Below are positions 1-14,300 of a stretch of DNA of 64,000 nt, piece by piece. Source of the stretch: Trileptium ribeirensis (Eukaryota > Nematoda > Enoplea > Enoplida > Thoracostomopsidae); assembly GCA_030248225.1 (NCBI GenBank), contig JASANE010000823.1, forward strand, positions 1 through 64,000, written 5' to 3'. The notes beneath the pieces are model-generated. The model was not told where the DNA came from and did no database searches. It worked only from the letters and a program-made list of their open reading frames with translations. Each line of letters starts with the position of its first letter. Position 1 is the first letter of the stretch. Made by a program: the position numbers and the translations under genes.

Positions 1-2201
1 AATGATATTATACCATTATCGCACTAGAGAAAACTAAGAGTCGTACCGGTGATCACCTCACAATCTTACCGTTGTATCAATACGTACCATTACTCTTTTG
101 TTGTAATAATTTGTCGTATGTTAATCCACTCGCTACTTTACCTCAATTCCGAATATATCCACAATCCACATGCGATGATGTACCATAGATATGATTAGGA
201 TTAGCAAGATCGATACCCGCAATCCCACATTGTACGCTTCGTCTTGTAAACTTCATTTGCACCCGTTATATTACCGCCTTTCGCTTACCGTAGTGCCGAG
301 CGAGTAGTTAGTTGAATGGCGCCTCTCTCGATGACTACCTGATTTACGCCTCGTGCTACTCACCTGTGTTTGCTTTTAAACCGACCCACTTTTAATAAGT
401 AAGGTAAGCGCAGTTGTCATTAGAAAAGGCTTAGCAGTTTACGCCGTAATTTGAATCAGCTGTGAGAGTTCGATAAACAAGGCGATGACTCCGCACTTAC
501 CCCATCGGCTGCCCTGCTCATTCTCCTAATAGCGTACCATACTAGTGACATTGCACCTATTGTATTCGCCCGTACAGTATGTTCGTGTCCGCATATGATT
601 TTGACTCATCAATAAACGCTAAATCAAACCCAACTACTCCATGCGTTTTGTTGACCCTAGTAGCGATAGATATTAGAATGGGTTTGAAATCCGTTACCCC
701 TATCGACGACCCACGTTCAGGTTTGACACCCGCATTGAAGAAGCAAACATTAGCGTGACTCCCCGATTTCAATTTAATTGTATTACTGTGTGAGTACGAC
801 TCGTGCGACTAATAAGGAAAGTTTACCCCAAAATTAAAGCCGACGTATAGAATAGGAAATTACACACGAATCCGACGTTAAACGTCTACGGATTTGTCGG
901 ACCTCAGTGGGGGCCACTGGTTAAATTGAATAAATTATAAAGCGTTCAGGAAAATAGAAAGGAAAACTTTACTCCAAACACACTTCCCGGTTGAACGATG
1001 ATAGGGAATATTGGTATGATCTCTTTGGCTTAAGAGCAGGTGACGGAGCCAACCTCCATAGGGACCTCAAAGGTAGTACCGCTTACGCTACGTGCGCAAC
1101 CAGTCCGGCAGGATCAGAACACATCCTGTGAATCGCTCCTGCGGCTTGCTAAGCTAAGTAATTTCTTGGGCCCGACCCGAATCAAAGAGAAAAACAAATT
1201 TGAACCCATTAGGTCCGCCCTCGAGGTTACGATAGTCGGGGTTGTATGGGCATTACGTTTGTGGAAGTGCGTAATGCAGCAGCGCCACGTCGATCTGATA
1301 CGTATGATTATGTGCATGTAACTGTCAAGTGTCACGTGTGTAATTGCTAAATTCTGGGTGTGACACGTGGCAATGTTAAATTGAAATCAGGTTGCGAAAT
1401 CCAATTATTTTTGTTATGGTTGTTGTGGGTTTTGACTTTTATGTTTTCATTATAATTTGTCCAACATTGCCATGTATTTTTGCATTTATTGTTGGGTGTG
1501 AGCGAACGATTTTGCATTGCCATGCGAATTTGAGTCTATCATTTTGTCGTGTTTTCCCGATACTGGAAACCATTGCACACCAGTTGGTAAAACACAACTT
1601 GATCTATTTTCTGTTAAAAGCGGGAAAGCCAAAATCTCTACGATACTCGCTAAGTATAACAACCATAACTTGAAGAAATATGTAAATTATTTTGCATATA
1701 TTCTTTCCGCAAGACAATGTATAAATTTGTAATTGGATTTAATGATCGGACATTTGAGTAATGTCAACTATATATATTATAAAATGATTTTAATGGTAAA
1801 CAAACCTCTCTTACTAGTAGCAATGATTGTGTATCAATAACAGTAACAATTAGTATTTTTCCAAACTTACACGGTTTATGCGAACCATCATGAACATGAA
1901 CTTATAAGTTTATTTACAAATAATGTCTAATGTACTTCAATAATCAAACAATCTTGTTAAACCTTAGCAGTGAGCACCAAAGACCATGTCCAACCAGGGT
2001 CAGAAACCACTTTTCAAAGAATCATTTAATACCATGATAATGTCTTCTCAGTAGCCTCAAACTAAGTGTTCGTGGATTTGCATTTACGTGGTGAAATGTC
2101 GTTAAAATATCTCGACGTTACGGGAAATATGTTAACACAAAATCGTATCGTAACTTAGTAATGAATACATTATTTTACAAAACCAGACATACAAAATTTA
2201 C
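1..2201. other. Left flank, inside the RGS7-like gene; no exon recognised
   Basis: No RGS-domain exon is visible on the minus strand: there is no match to W-x-F...DPxGR...EFSxENLxFW. A 71-codon frame at 557-772 has no splice context and no recognised family. This is read as intron sequence. Confidence 0.5.
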
Positions 2202-2329
2202 AAGGCAACGCTAACCAGGCTTTATCTTCTAGCCATTGCTCGGGTACATCGAATATCCATGGATTGGGGGGATCGGAAGGTGTAATGAAACCGTCGTATT
2301 CTAGGCGCTGATCCCAATAGGTTACAAAC
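2202..2329 (-). CDS. RGS7: RGS7-like exon 13 (GGL end and pre-RGS linker)
   Basis: A 128-base exon, phase 2 to phase 1, after CTTGTTCTTACAG and before GTAAAT. It encodes [14 protein letters not shown] then [10 protein letters not shown], matching the GGL end and the (P)PDPSNPW motif of the family. The following [18 protein letters not shown] is longer than the vertebrate counterpart. The next exon should start the RGS domain and is not in the window. Confidence 0.9.
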
Positions 2330-5300
2330 CTGTAAGAACAAGTGTAATACACACTGGCACTAATGTGAACCAATCAGCAACAGAAGTTTTTGCACCACAA
2401 TAACTAAGTCTGGAATATCTGTTTAAAATATGGTCTTATCTAAGGTGAACATAACGATTCATTTTGCACCATCCTGTGCATACCAAACAGATACCTCTGC
2501 GTTTGTCGTATTCAGTAGTAACCCCAAAACCCATACACTCATTAGCCACGTGTGTAAATCCTAAAATTTGACTTTTTGGTGCTAAAATTTAATAATCTTG
2601 GCTTCCTTCAGCGTCCCAGGAGGGTCACAATGAATAAAACAATTATACCAGAGTGAAAATAAACAGGTTAAAATGGTGCTCCAATACTTATGCATACAGG
2701 CAAAATTGTTGGTGAAATATCACTGATACATATATCTTATTCAGAATAACTTCTCAAAAACATACCTTAGACCGCGGAAAAGCCCTCTGATCAGACGCCT
2801 ATTAGGTTGGAGCACTGTAAGCTTGCTAATACATACGTGTCATACATTCTAATTGCATAGTATCTGTGTCACTGACTATGGGCACTTACTCACTTAGTTT
2901 TTCATATAGAGTGAGCTCAGAGAGCGTACTTTAAAGCTTCATTAAGTACACGGCGTTAGCAGAACATTATAGTTTTAACAAAACCACTTTTGTTTAGCCC
3001 TGCGTTATCATCGATGGAAAGAATATAAAACATTACCAACACGTTTGCATTTACGTCGATTCTGTTGTCTTGGTCAACATATGGACTCATATATACTAGT
3101 AACTCTATCGAGATCGCAGAACGTACTGAAGCATAGGTAAACCAACGCCTTTTACGTGCACAGCCAATCAGCTCCTCTCGATATCATACATCGATATGCT
3201 ATATGTGGACATCACACAATATCGCACAAATTAGAACAAAACTAACACCGATACTAAGTTTCCCATGTCCGAAAACCCAAAGTAATACGTTTCAGCCGCT
3301 CCGGACGTCAGAACAAATTTTTGAATTTAGGGTCGAGGAATCACGAGGCTGCCATACCTAAACCCCATTACTGTAGATTTAATCGAAAAAGAAAAAAGCA
3401 TCAACATTTATCATTTTACTGTGAAATAAATCTAACCAGAGAAAAAATCGAAAGTTAAGATAACTACAACCTTGCTTCCGTGAAGGATACTAAAATGGGG
3501 TAAAAACCCTAGTATTGACCTTCGACCCCGAACTATGGGGGCACCATACCTGCGTACTCATGAAACCATGGGTCGCAGAGTAAAACCAAAACCATACCTG
3601 GAAAACCACAAGTTAAACTTTTCAGCCACCCAAGACGTCAGAACAAATTTTCTAATTTTGGTTCGAGGAACCACGAGGCTGTCCTACTAAAATGAGGTAA
3701 AAAATATCATTTTTAATACTGAACCTGGAACCAGACCCCGAAACAAAAAACGCCCGGGGATGTAGTCGGTAAATCGATTATGTCGTTTAGAATGAGCCCA
3801 AGATCATGAAAATCTGTTAAATCGTTCCCGAGTTATCACCAATTACACAAGCACGCAGACGGAATTTAAAAGCTTTCATCCCTGCAACACAAAATATCCA
3901 CTCCGTTACACTACGTTCTGATGACAAACCTATTATGCACAGAGCTGTGATAATGAACTACAAATATTCAATGCTTTTTGTTTAGCCTATATCAATCATC
4001 AGCTCTGAAGCGACAAAATTATTGAATACTATTTTGTTTTCGCAATATTTTAACAGAACTAAAATCACGGTATTATAAAATAGTTGATTGCGATACACTT
4101 ACGACTCGAACACTTTTGACGTTTTAAGTAAGTTGCGTCCCAAGCGGTTCTCAAGCAAACGAACCTAAAATTTTTTAATAACATAATGGTGGCCGGCACA
4201 TCACATGTGTTACTGATCGATACAGTATATCGTCCACTGTGACCACAGATATGCACATCTACTGTGAATAGTGTACGCTCAGTTCGGAATTTCCAATTTG
4301 TGCTTAACATAATCTCACGTAACCATAGTCCTAGAAAAACAACACACCAACTTTACATTCAGCGCAAAGCTGCGACCATTATCAGCACACAAGATATTAC
4401 CATAACACCCTTTGTTGCTTCAGGAATAACCAAAATACGGAAACTTTCAAGGTTTACAAATCACAACCTTCAAGAAAATGAAATAGAACGTCGTTGTAAG
4501 CTGACCATTACATCTACGATAGGAAAATATTAAGCCTAAAATATGCAACTGTACCATACAGCAACCTAGATCCATATTTCAGTCATAAGGTTGAGGTGAA
4601 GATCAGTATATATTACGGAAACGGAGCGGTCGAAGCAAGCGGAGTATCCACCTATAACTTTGCTAGTGGCGAAAATTGTACAAATTGCTTTTTGTCCGTT
4701 TGTAGTGTTCATAACTCACCACCGGATTACCACGAACTTTTTGTATTTGATAACAAATTTAAATGTATTTTTGTGCCCTATAATTAGACGTTAAACCCGG
4801 CGACCACCCAAAGGGTCACATTTTTGAAATTTAGAGATCCGTGTATATATCATTCGCGAACTGTATATCGAGATAGAAGCTTCGCAGCAAAAACGGAAAC
4901 CTCTCATCGAGAGCTACAATCTTGCTGTTATGCTTTTTTGTCAGATCTGTCGTTTTCGAGATATGAGCCCAAATTTAAAATATATACTCCAAAATACTGA
5001 AAATAGTGACATTATTCCAAAACAAGCTGGGGGTAAAGTATGGAATTATAGTGTTATTTAACCCATTAAACAAGTTGGTTTCATTGTATTAAGACGATAT
5101 TAGCTGTGTTATTAACCCTGCGGGACTAAATTTGGTAAAAATTTTGTTACCAAATGTACTCAAACTTGTTACTTTTCAATATAGAAGTAAATAGGTCAAT
5201 CGATCGTGTCTGTAGGTTGTCAGGGCCACTGAATACGATAAGAGCAATTCTATATGCATGGTATACATCAAGTAATGCTTCTTAGGATTCCTACTACGTA

Positions 5301-8300
5301 AAAATCACTTTTCAAATTATAATTTTTCTTAAATTTTTGTGATTTATATATTGCAAATTATTTTGTCTTTTTGGTCAATGAAAGAAGAAATAGTGTTATT
5401 CAGCTTTGATATAATGACCGTAGCGTCGTCATTGAATTATTGCGGGTGTATAATTTGCTAGCATGGCACTTTAAGCGAGCTGATGGTAGCATGGCACTTT
5501 AAGCGAGCTAATGCTAGCATGGCACTTTACGCGGGCTTAGAGACCTGAATTTGGCAAAATGATCCATAAGGGCAGAGTACCCACACTTGCCCCGTTTCCC
5601 CTCCCTTTGCAAGTTACTAGTATAGATTAGATACTTATCCTAAATTTAATGGCGGTATATATACCGCCAAGACATCTAAGACTGAGATCTAACAAATTTT
5701 TTACACATGTCTGTGCTCTCAGTTCGCTGAAAATTTTGCCAGGGGGCATGAACCGGAGGCCTCCTGGTTCCGAGCCGGGGCGCCCGATTATGCCAAGAGA
5801 AAATGGTTGGAAATCGTGTCAGAAAAACTGCTAAAACACTTTTGATGGAGTGAAAAAAGGGATTTTGAAGCAAACTTCGACAAAATTTAAAAAATTTTTG
5901 GCTTCAGGACAGAATTTTAGTACAAACTTTGACCAAATTTTATGTACTTTGGACCCATTGGAAATAAAAAATTTGCCAAGAGGCGATGAACAAAGGGATG
6001 GCCAAAATTTTGCCAGAGGGCATGAACCGGGGGCGCCTGTTTTGAACCAGGGAGAACCGAAAAATGCCAGGACCTCCCCCAATTTGAAGAGCCCAGTATG
6101 TAAACAATTAACAACCATTTTAGCCTAATTTGTTCATATTTAGTAGTGGAAAATTTACCTGAGTCCGACCGAGAGAGAGCGACAGGTTTTATCACAGAAA
6201 TATTGTCTTGAACGTGGGAGTCAAAAACATTATAGCGCGAACTTGTAGACGTCACTTATTTGTAAAAACTGAGATCATCTCCAGCGCTTATCTCATCTTA
6301 ATTGGAAAAATTTAGTTCCAGCGAGCAACAAGCGATGTGTCTAGAGTGCAAACATATCTCGACAGCATTCTCGTGGCAATCAAAAATAAACTAGATATAT
6401 TCCGAAGGCTGTTAAGGGAAACACTATATGTACAACTTATAATTCTCGTAGTTTGGAACAATGCACAATATTTACAAGTAATTAAATATTCAGGTCAGGT
6501 TTGGTGAAGTCAGGTCGTAGGCAAAAGCAATCACCGTATAAGGGATTTGCAACTGGAGAAAACTTACTTCTTCTTTTATTGCATCACAGTCTGATTGATT
6601 TGGTTTTCCGCCGACACTTGGAGACATCTGAAATTAACAATGCTAAAAAGAGCATAGTATTAACTTTTATACCTACTTGTGCGTTATTGGTGTATCCGTT
6701 ACTAACGACATCGGTGGCCTCGTAGTATCCCTTTTGAGAGAACGAAACGATCTGTAGTCCAGACGCTAATACCTGTGTAGGCGAAACCGAATATCTGGAA
6801 TTATCCCACGTATCCACTATAAAATTTTCATACAGTACCTTTCTAATCAGAACACAAAACAGAACAGATATAAATTTTAGCTATAAGTATAGGGCTGTGC
6901 AGCTACATTAATACTGGTGGTAATAACTCATTCACAGTCGACCTACATATAATTATTGCGTCTACCCCAATAAGAAGCAGTTTATACGTTATCGTATATC
7001 AAGAGATCACAGACATTACGATACGAATAATGTCAATTAATTCTAACGTGACAGATTTGAAAATACTGAAAAGGCCAGAGATGATAAACAACAGGCAATT
7101 CGATATGTAAAAATAGTTTTAACACTGTGCCATGCAATCAAATGTATGAGTGAATAAATGTGAGATGCTGAGGTACAAAATCGTCAATATAAACAAGCAC
7201 AATGAATTTCATACTGACTGGTGCATGAGCTACGCCTCTATAATAAAATTTTAGCACGACAACAGCGCTTCAAATAACGATATTAGAACTTCAGAACTAA
7301 AGTTTTTGAGGCGAAGCCACGGTTAGTGTGCCTGATTTACCGTTAATTCATTAATCTGCTATCCGCTAACTATGATTTGGTATACAGAAGCGGTTTAGCT
7401 AAGCTTGCAACATAAAGGAAATTATGACTTTGCGGTACGCTGCAACTTGAATGACGTCTTACTGTTCAGTAAAGAGGGATACAGTTAAACGGGGGAAATG
7501 AGCACCATCTTATAACAGTTGCTTTAGTCGTGACACCATAATTGAAAAGCATGTCGATTTTAAATTCCACTAACAGCACAACTATCGTTTCAATAATTTT
7601 ATACAAACATACCTGGTTTCTCCAAGCGTCTAAACTAGTGGTAAGGGCAGACTGGGGGATTTCCCTACTCAATAAAATGGCGAGAACTCTTATGGGAGAT
7701 TGTCTGCACAAGGGGTTGACAAATATTGGGGGTTAGATAGGTTTGCTTCATATTGCTGTTTGCATATTTTTGATCACTTCTTTAGAACGGTGATGCGTTC
7801 GCGCCAGCCACATATTCAAGACTATATTTGCAATACGACAATAAATATTTAATTATAGCACCACTTGAAACTCTGAAAACCTTGAGCCACGTTTCACCGT
7901 ACGTGTCAGGTTAGAAGTCCATGGAGGTCAACCGTATGGTGCGGTAACCATGCCAGAGACAAACAATTATGGGTTAGGGCTCCTAGACTCGTTAGTCGCA
8001 GTGTGACCTAAAAAAAATGGGTGCCCGAATCGCGAGGAGGCAGAAGCCAGATACAAAATTAAAATAAGGAAAATGCTTCAAAACGTGTTCATTTGTTAAA
8101 TTATACAATCCTATAGCATTTAATATGAAAACAATACAACAAACACTTTGACGACCATGAATTTTACCACGTAGGGCCTACTGTTCCGCAAAATACAACG
8201 AATAAATTTCATCTTGAGCCTGAGCTATAAGATTTGTTCACCGAGATAGTAAAAAATCTGCTAGAATCAATTTTATTGCTGAATCAATTCTGGACAGAAT

Positions 8301-11300
8301 TTGCTCTACTAAATGGCATGCCATTTTCAGTAAAATTATTATGTATATATATTTTGGTGTGTTTTTATAGAGGTAATTTTACTAATTTTGGTTTCTCGCA
8401 GGTAATGTTTATTTAAGGACATGCTACTGTTTGAATGTCGAATAATTTCTAGAAATTTCGATAGAATAGATTCTAACAAAATGCGGGATAGGAAAAATTC
8501 TATATACAATCAATGCTATCAGTCTAAATACTTTTTTACCGTCTGCGTGAACACAGTGATTGCCGCTATTTCTAAAGCGAAAGGATCATAGCATATGGTA
8601 TCATAGCATCTAACAAAATAACTTGCAGGGGCAACAAATCACCGTGCCGCTTGAAGCCCACCCAAATAACGTTGGGTTAATTTGCCGTCTGAAGAAAAGT
8701 ATATTTAACCCAAATTTTGCATTCTACCGTTGGGTCAGAAAAGACATTCTATAAAATAAAAAACATGTAGTAATAAACTTAAAAGAATATCAGTTTTCAA
8801 AAAACAATTATCAACAATGGCATAAAAATTTGCATTATAATGAAACGAGACAAACTAGCTACGTATATAACATACATATTACGTATAATATCACGTATCT
8901 GGTTATGCACAAACACCAAACAAACTGGATACAAGCATACCGAATGATTTTCGCGATCAGCGCGACTAACTTTCCGAAAATCGACATCCGTTGTGTTGAC
9001 GCAGCCAGGCTTAAATGTCAATATAGATTTCGTTGCAAAAATTAAAAAAAAATTATATTGTCTTGAGAAAAGACATCTCATAATTTAGCGGCTTGTATAA
9101 ATTGTATAAATTATTACAATGTATTGTCGTTTCGTTTTTCGATGTAAACTCAAATTCGGTTTGCATTTCCACATTTAAAAAGAATGAAATTGAACCAGAC
9201 TGTTTTATTACTGATATATGGGTAAGTTAACAGTCGACACGACCCTATCTTATTCAAGTTTGGTTATAATTACATAATTATCGTGGAGTCCACGACAAGA
9301 CTTCCACCACACTGACAAAGCCATTGCACATGCTCGTTTTCTAAATTAAATATTTCCTGTCGATAACAGACGTTATGTGACTAACGTCGTGAAACTACGA
9401 ATATGCATCTCAAGATAACCCAAATAAAATCTATAACATGCACGGTTCGATACTAATACAGATATTTAACACACACATTGCAACAGTCACATACGACGAA
9501 GTGGGTCAGCTACTGCGGTTAAAGTCCTCAGAAGGACAACGACAAAACCATTTGGTTGCTGACGTTTTGAGAATACACAAGATGAGTCATCCAAAATAGG
9601 CATGTGTTTCTCCCAGGGCCTAGTCATTGTATAAAACTAGTTGAGTACGCATTCGCATGCACACTGTGAAAAAGTGCGCTTGCGCTTTCGAAGCGTTGCT
9701 TGAACGGAACGACACATAATACTAAAACTCATAGAAGGAGACGACACCGTCCGGTCCACACTTTGAAAATCGTGAATAGGAAAAAGGTATTATTTGAAAA
9801 AAATGTGCATTATACCGAGCTTCAAAAATCAAGTGGAATGTAGTTTATTTCAATTACAAATTTTCTATCACTACTTTGAAGTTTGTAAGTAAACATCATT
9901 TTGAATAGAAACAGACTGAATAAAGATGCGTAAATATTCAACAACACCAACAACAAATAAGTTTGTTAACCAAACGCACACTGGTAACCAAAACTCAGCG
10001 TAACGAGGTTTGCATCAGGCGTTAAGGCCAACATTGCGAGCCAGAAACTTATGTGCAGTTCATGTTATATCACCACAGTTTGGAAGTTTTGTCCTATTCT
10101 GTCCCCACCCTATCGTATAAACAATAAGGGTGACACCCATACGGTAAATAAATTTCCGACGGTGTACGACACACCCATAGCTACTACGTTTTTGTTTACG
10201 GTGTCGTGCACACCCAAAGCTATAAAATTATTAATATATAACTATTCGTAACATATCCATAATTTCAGTAATAATTATGCACCATAAGCAAGCGCTAGCT
10301 GTGTCACGCATAAAAGGACAACATCGCATGGACACAGTTCAGTCTTACAGCATATTTTATAAATCAATTTTTGGGAACTTACAACAGGTTTATGGACGTC
10401 CCAAAATGCTCGTTCTTGACTATCCATAATTTGCCTTTCTTGCCTATCACGCTTTTTGTCAACTCTATAGCAATACAACAATGAACGTTTGATTGCAACG
10501 TAATACATTATAGACACAGTATTGCTTTACCTCCTCATACACAGTAATAACGAAACACAAAACACCTTTCCGTCGTTGAATTTTTATATATCTTATTAAA
10601 ATTACTAATAATTGAATTCGGAGACGTAGAAACGCTAGCTTCGCATTCGAAGAACTCTCACTAGACCGCACTACGGTGAAAAAGATGGGCGTCCATTTTT
10701 TCTGTCAACATGACTTCGTTACCTCAACCGTTAACCGTAAACCGATATGGATGTGTGAGGGATCATTTGAAAGATACAATACTCTAGGTGTGCCTTTTGG
10801 AGGTTTTATTCTGATTCGACACTCCAAGGTCCCACCACAGGGGGTCAAATGAACCATTTTTTGGGTCATTTTTGCTCATAACTCGGCAACCCTTGAACAT
10901 TTGAATCATTTTGATATCGAAATATGTGACCTAGGAAGCTCTATTTATGGGTGTATAAATTGTTTTGGTCGGGTCCCTAATGGGGATGAGGGACTAGCAA
11001 ATGCACAAATTTCCAAAATTTTGGTCTAACTTTGTCGAGGTGTAGCTATGTAAGCACTTAAGAGATTTGAACCAAATTTGGTGTTTGGATAGAGCTACTG
11101 CGGGCTACCCGCGAGGTGTCAACAGATTTGATGTGGGATGCCTGGGTCAATTGGTATTTGAGGCCAAAGTTGGGCCCGACGTCATATGTAGTCATCTGTG
11201 ACATTACCACTTCTAACGATATATTAATAGACTTGTGGCTCAAAATAAGTTCCTATGGGCTTTCACAGGTGCTGATTTTAAATCTTCGCTGTATTTAAAC

Positions 11301-14300
11301 GTATCTCTTCGTGTAGAGATAGTTATATCAGTGGTTTAGACAAGGTGAGCAGTGAGAAAGGGGCGAGTGTCACGCGGTCTGTTGCAAATTCTGTTTGTCA
11401 GATTATCAGTTTTGCTGCATCTATACATAACTGAACAGCAGATTAATAAATATTTTTTTGGCGAGTTACACCTTTGTTTGGTAACAGGAACATATTTTTA
11501 GTGAGCTGTTCCACTGTATGTTAACGTTACAGTTTCTCATTTCTCCGAATTCATATACTTGGCATGTCGCCAAGTTTCTAGTATTACAATTACTAATAAT
11601 TACTGTTACAACAAATAATTATTAATAATATCAAAAGTGCATTATGGAAGAGTATGACACTTCCCTGCACTCACATGTTAGCCCGTGGTTGATGACACGG
11701 GCGTTTTCGCCCTGACCCCCCTAATTTCTGGGTGGAGGTAAATTTATAAGCAGCTGCCTATAAACAGACCCCCCAAAAAATACTGGGGGTGGGGGTCGTG
11801 GCATCTCGACCCCCCACGCCCAGAGGCTGGGGTGTCAGGCCAAAAACAGCCGCGTGATCAAACACGGGCTAATATATGAGTGCAGGGAAGTGTCATACTC
11901 TTCCCTAATGCACTCTTGATAATATGCACTATTGCATAATATGACTTAGGTAGAAATCGAACAATACTTTGTAATGATATACACATTACCATTACATAAA
12001 GACAACACAGTCGCTATACTAGTGGCTCGCAAAGGGAGAAGTAGAGACAAAGTGCCTACTCCACCGCAGCTGACACCTAGGCATTTTCAGCACAATATTC
12101 AGTAAGACAGCAGCCACTCATATCTTCCCTACCCATACAGAATGTACCCGTGAACAAAATAAAAGGCGAAGTTTGAGCATTAACTGCTTCTCCAACCGAG
12201 CTTCTCATTCAAAGTCCAAGCAAAACAATAACACAACACATTAACGATAGCGAGGCGACTATTTCTAGCATTCTTAAAAATCATAGGACTCTTTACTGTT
12301 TCCGACGTTGTTCAATAAAGCGGAAGTATTCGAAATTTACCAATCGCAAACTTCAAAAAATATTATTATAGCTAGAGCTGTAAATTTTAAATAGAATCAG
12401 AACCTGTTTTAATAGAATAAAATACAGTAAAAAAATAAAATTTTAATACACAAAACCAGAATAAAACAGTATAATAATGGTGCAATATTTGCAAGAACAT
12501 TGTGGAATACGAAACGCTAGCTTAGCGTACGTTAAATTGTTGTACATCATTAAATTATGTAATGCCATATTTTTATTAGAGTTAAAACGCAATCATAATG
12601 CTATTATGAGAACAATGAATTTACATTGGCTATTTCAGAGCAATACTGCGTAATAACAATAGTTCAATTTTTAAAATATGTAAAACCTAGAGAAATATGT
12701 TTGCTTGCTTTTACCGTACTTAACAAAGATTACAGCTCCTAAGACATTTGAAACATATGGCATTATAATCACAATCAAATAAATTATACGTACTTACGAA
12801 TAGTTAATACTAGTCTATTGAAAACGTCCTAGCGCTATCACTAAATGCGAGCTAGTATTCAACGAAGCTAGTTTTGAGTTGAATAAGCTACTTACTTATA
12901 CTGAGCCTCTGCTTGCATGAAAATGAATTCCCATCGACGACTATGGGACTTTTGTAGTTTTGCAAGGTTTTCTGCTTCAAAATCTTCCAATTCCAGGTGA
13001 GCCTTGTTCTGCATGGTGCGCTTACACAAGTAAACGGCTGAAACAGTACAAATTAAGCATTGAGAAAAAACTTCAAACCGTACCATAGCTGCAGTAGCAA
13101 GTAATAAAAATAATATTTTAAATAGATTGAGCTAAAATACAAAACAAATCGACAATATCCTTCGATATTAAAAGTTAACTCGAGACTTTACAAAAATCGT
13201 CTTCTGAATCAAAAATCTCTACGGTGATTTCCGAGCGACTAAAAATTTGCGAATATTATTCGGGTTAAAATATGCGCTCAGTTTTCCCTACTTTGGCCAA
13301 AAAAACACCAAGTTTACCACCGGGGATAAAAATCGCTAAAAAGTTACTTTATTCATATTCATTAACTGCAATCAGTCTTTAAATTACACATATTTCATGT
13401 TTCCTTAAAAGTACAGTACATTATGGTCCTCCAATTTAAGTGGGGGAATCGCCCTGTGGTATTTTTAGTTGCCCCAGTTACATTCGAGAGAAAACCAGGC
13501 CATGATCCTCAGGTACAATTATGGTGGTTAGAAGCCCCTGACAGGACTATTAAGGCCTGGAAAAAGCAACATAGACAGTTTCAGTGTAGTACTATTTATG
13601 GAGTCCGCATTATTAATGGATTACATGTTGACCCGTAAAAAATACCCTAAACAATCCCCGGTGGCTGATTTCCCAAATCTAAATTTTCTAACAAGGGGAA
13701 CCTGCTTAGGAAATGGGGTGGACGTTAGCCAGAGGCATGACCTAGGACACCCTGACGTAAACAGGGAGTGCCCCCGGTATCGAAGTCTAAAAAAGTACCA
13801 AAATTTAATATATTTTTTCAGCGAAAAACGCTAAACTGATAATAAAAGCCTTCGTAAACGGTGCAAAAAAAGTCTTAAGACTAAAAGCAGCTTTTCAATT
13901 AAACTTTCTGTTGAAATTAATCAAATTTTTTAACTTCACAAAGGGTGTTTTCTTAATTTTGTCAAGTTTTATGTCAACAGGGAGTGTTTTCACAGGGCAA
14001 AACTAAACATTTTGCCAGCTGAAATTTTTCAAGGGGGCACCAAAAATCATAGCCCTCCATTTCGGAAAAGCCAAGTTATGATAACAATTTAACTTTTGTG
14101 TTCCCCAATTTTGCGACATACAGTTGTATTACTAAAAAGACAAACTTTTCAATATTTTGAAATTGTAATCTTCATCGCGTTTTTGGATCACAGCAAGTTG
14201 ATGGAGAAATCACACTTTTGTGGTCAGTACCGTTACACCTTAGATAGGATGATCGGTGACAAGATGGGACATAAAAGCACGTCTGAGCTACCATAGTACT

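Noticed and set aside
557..772. 71-codon minus-strand frame as the next RGS-gene exon
   Set aside because: Does not match the RGS domain, and no acceptor/donor pair in phase 1 frames it.
1..2201. RGS catalytic domain exons of the R7 gene
   Set aside because: Searched on the minus strand for W-x-F, DPxGR and EFSxENLxFW motifs; none found.
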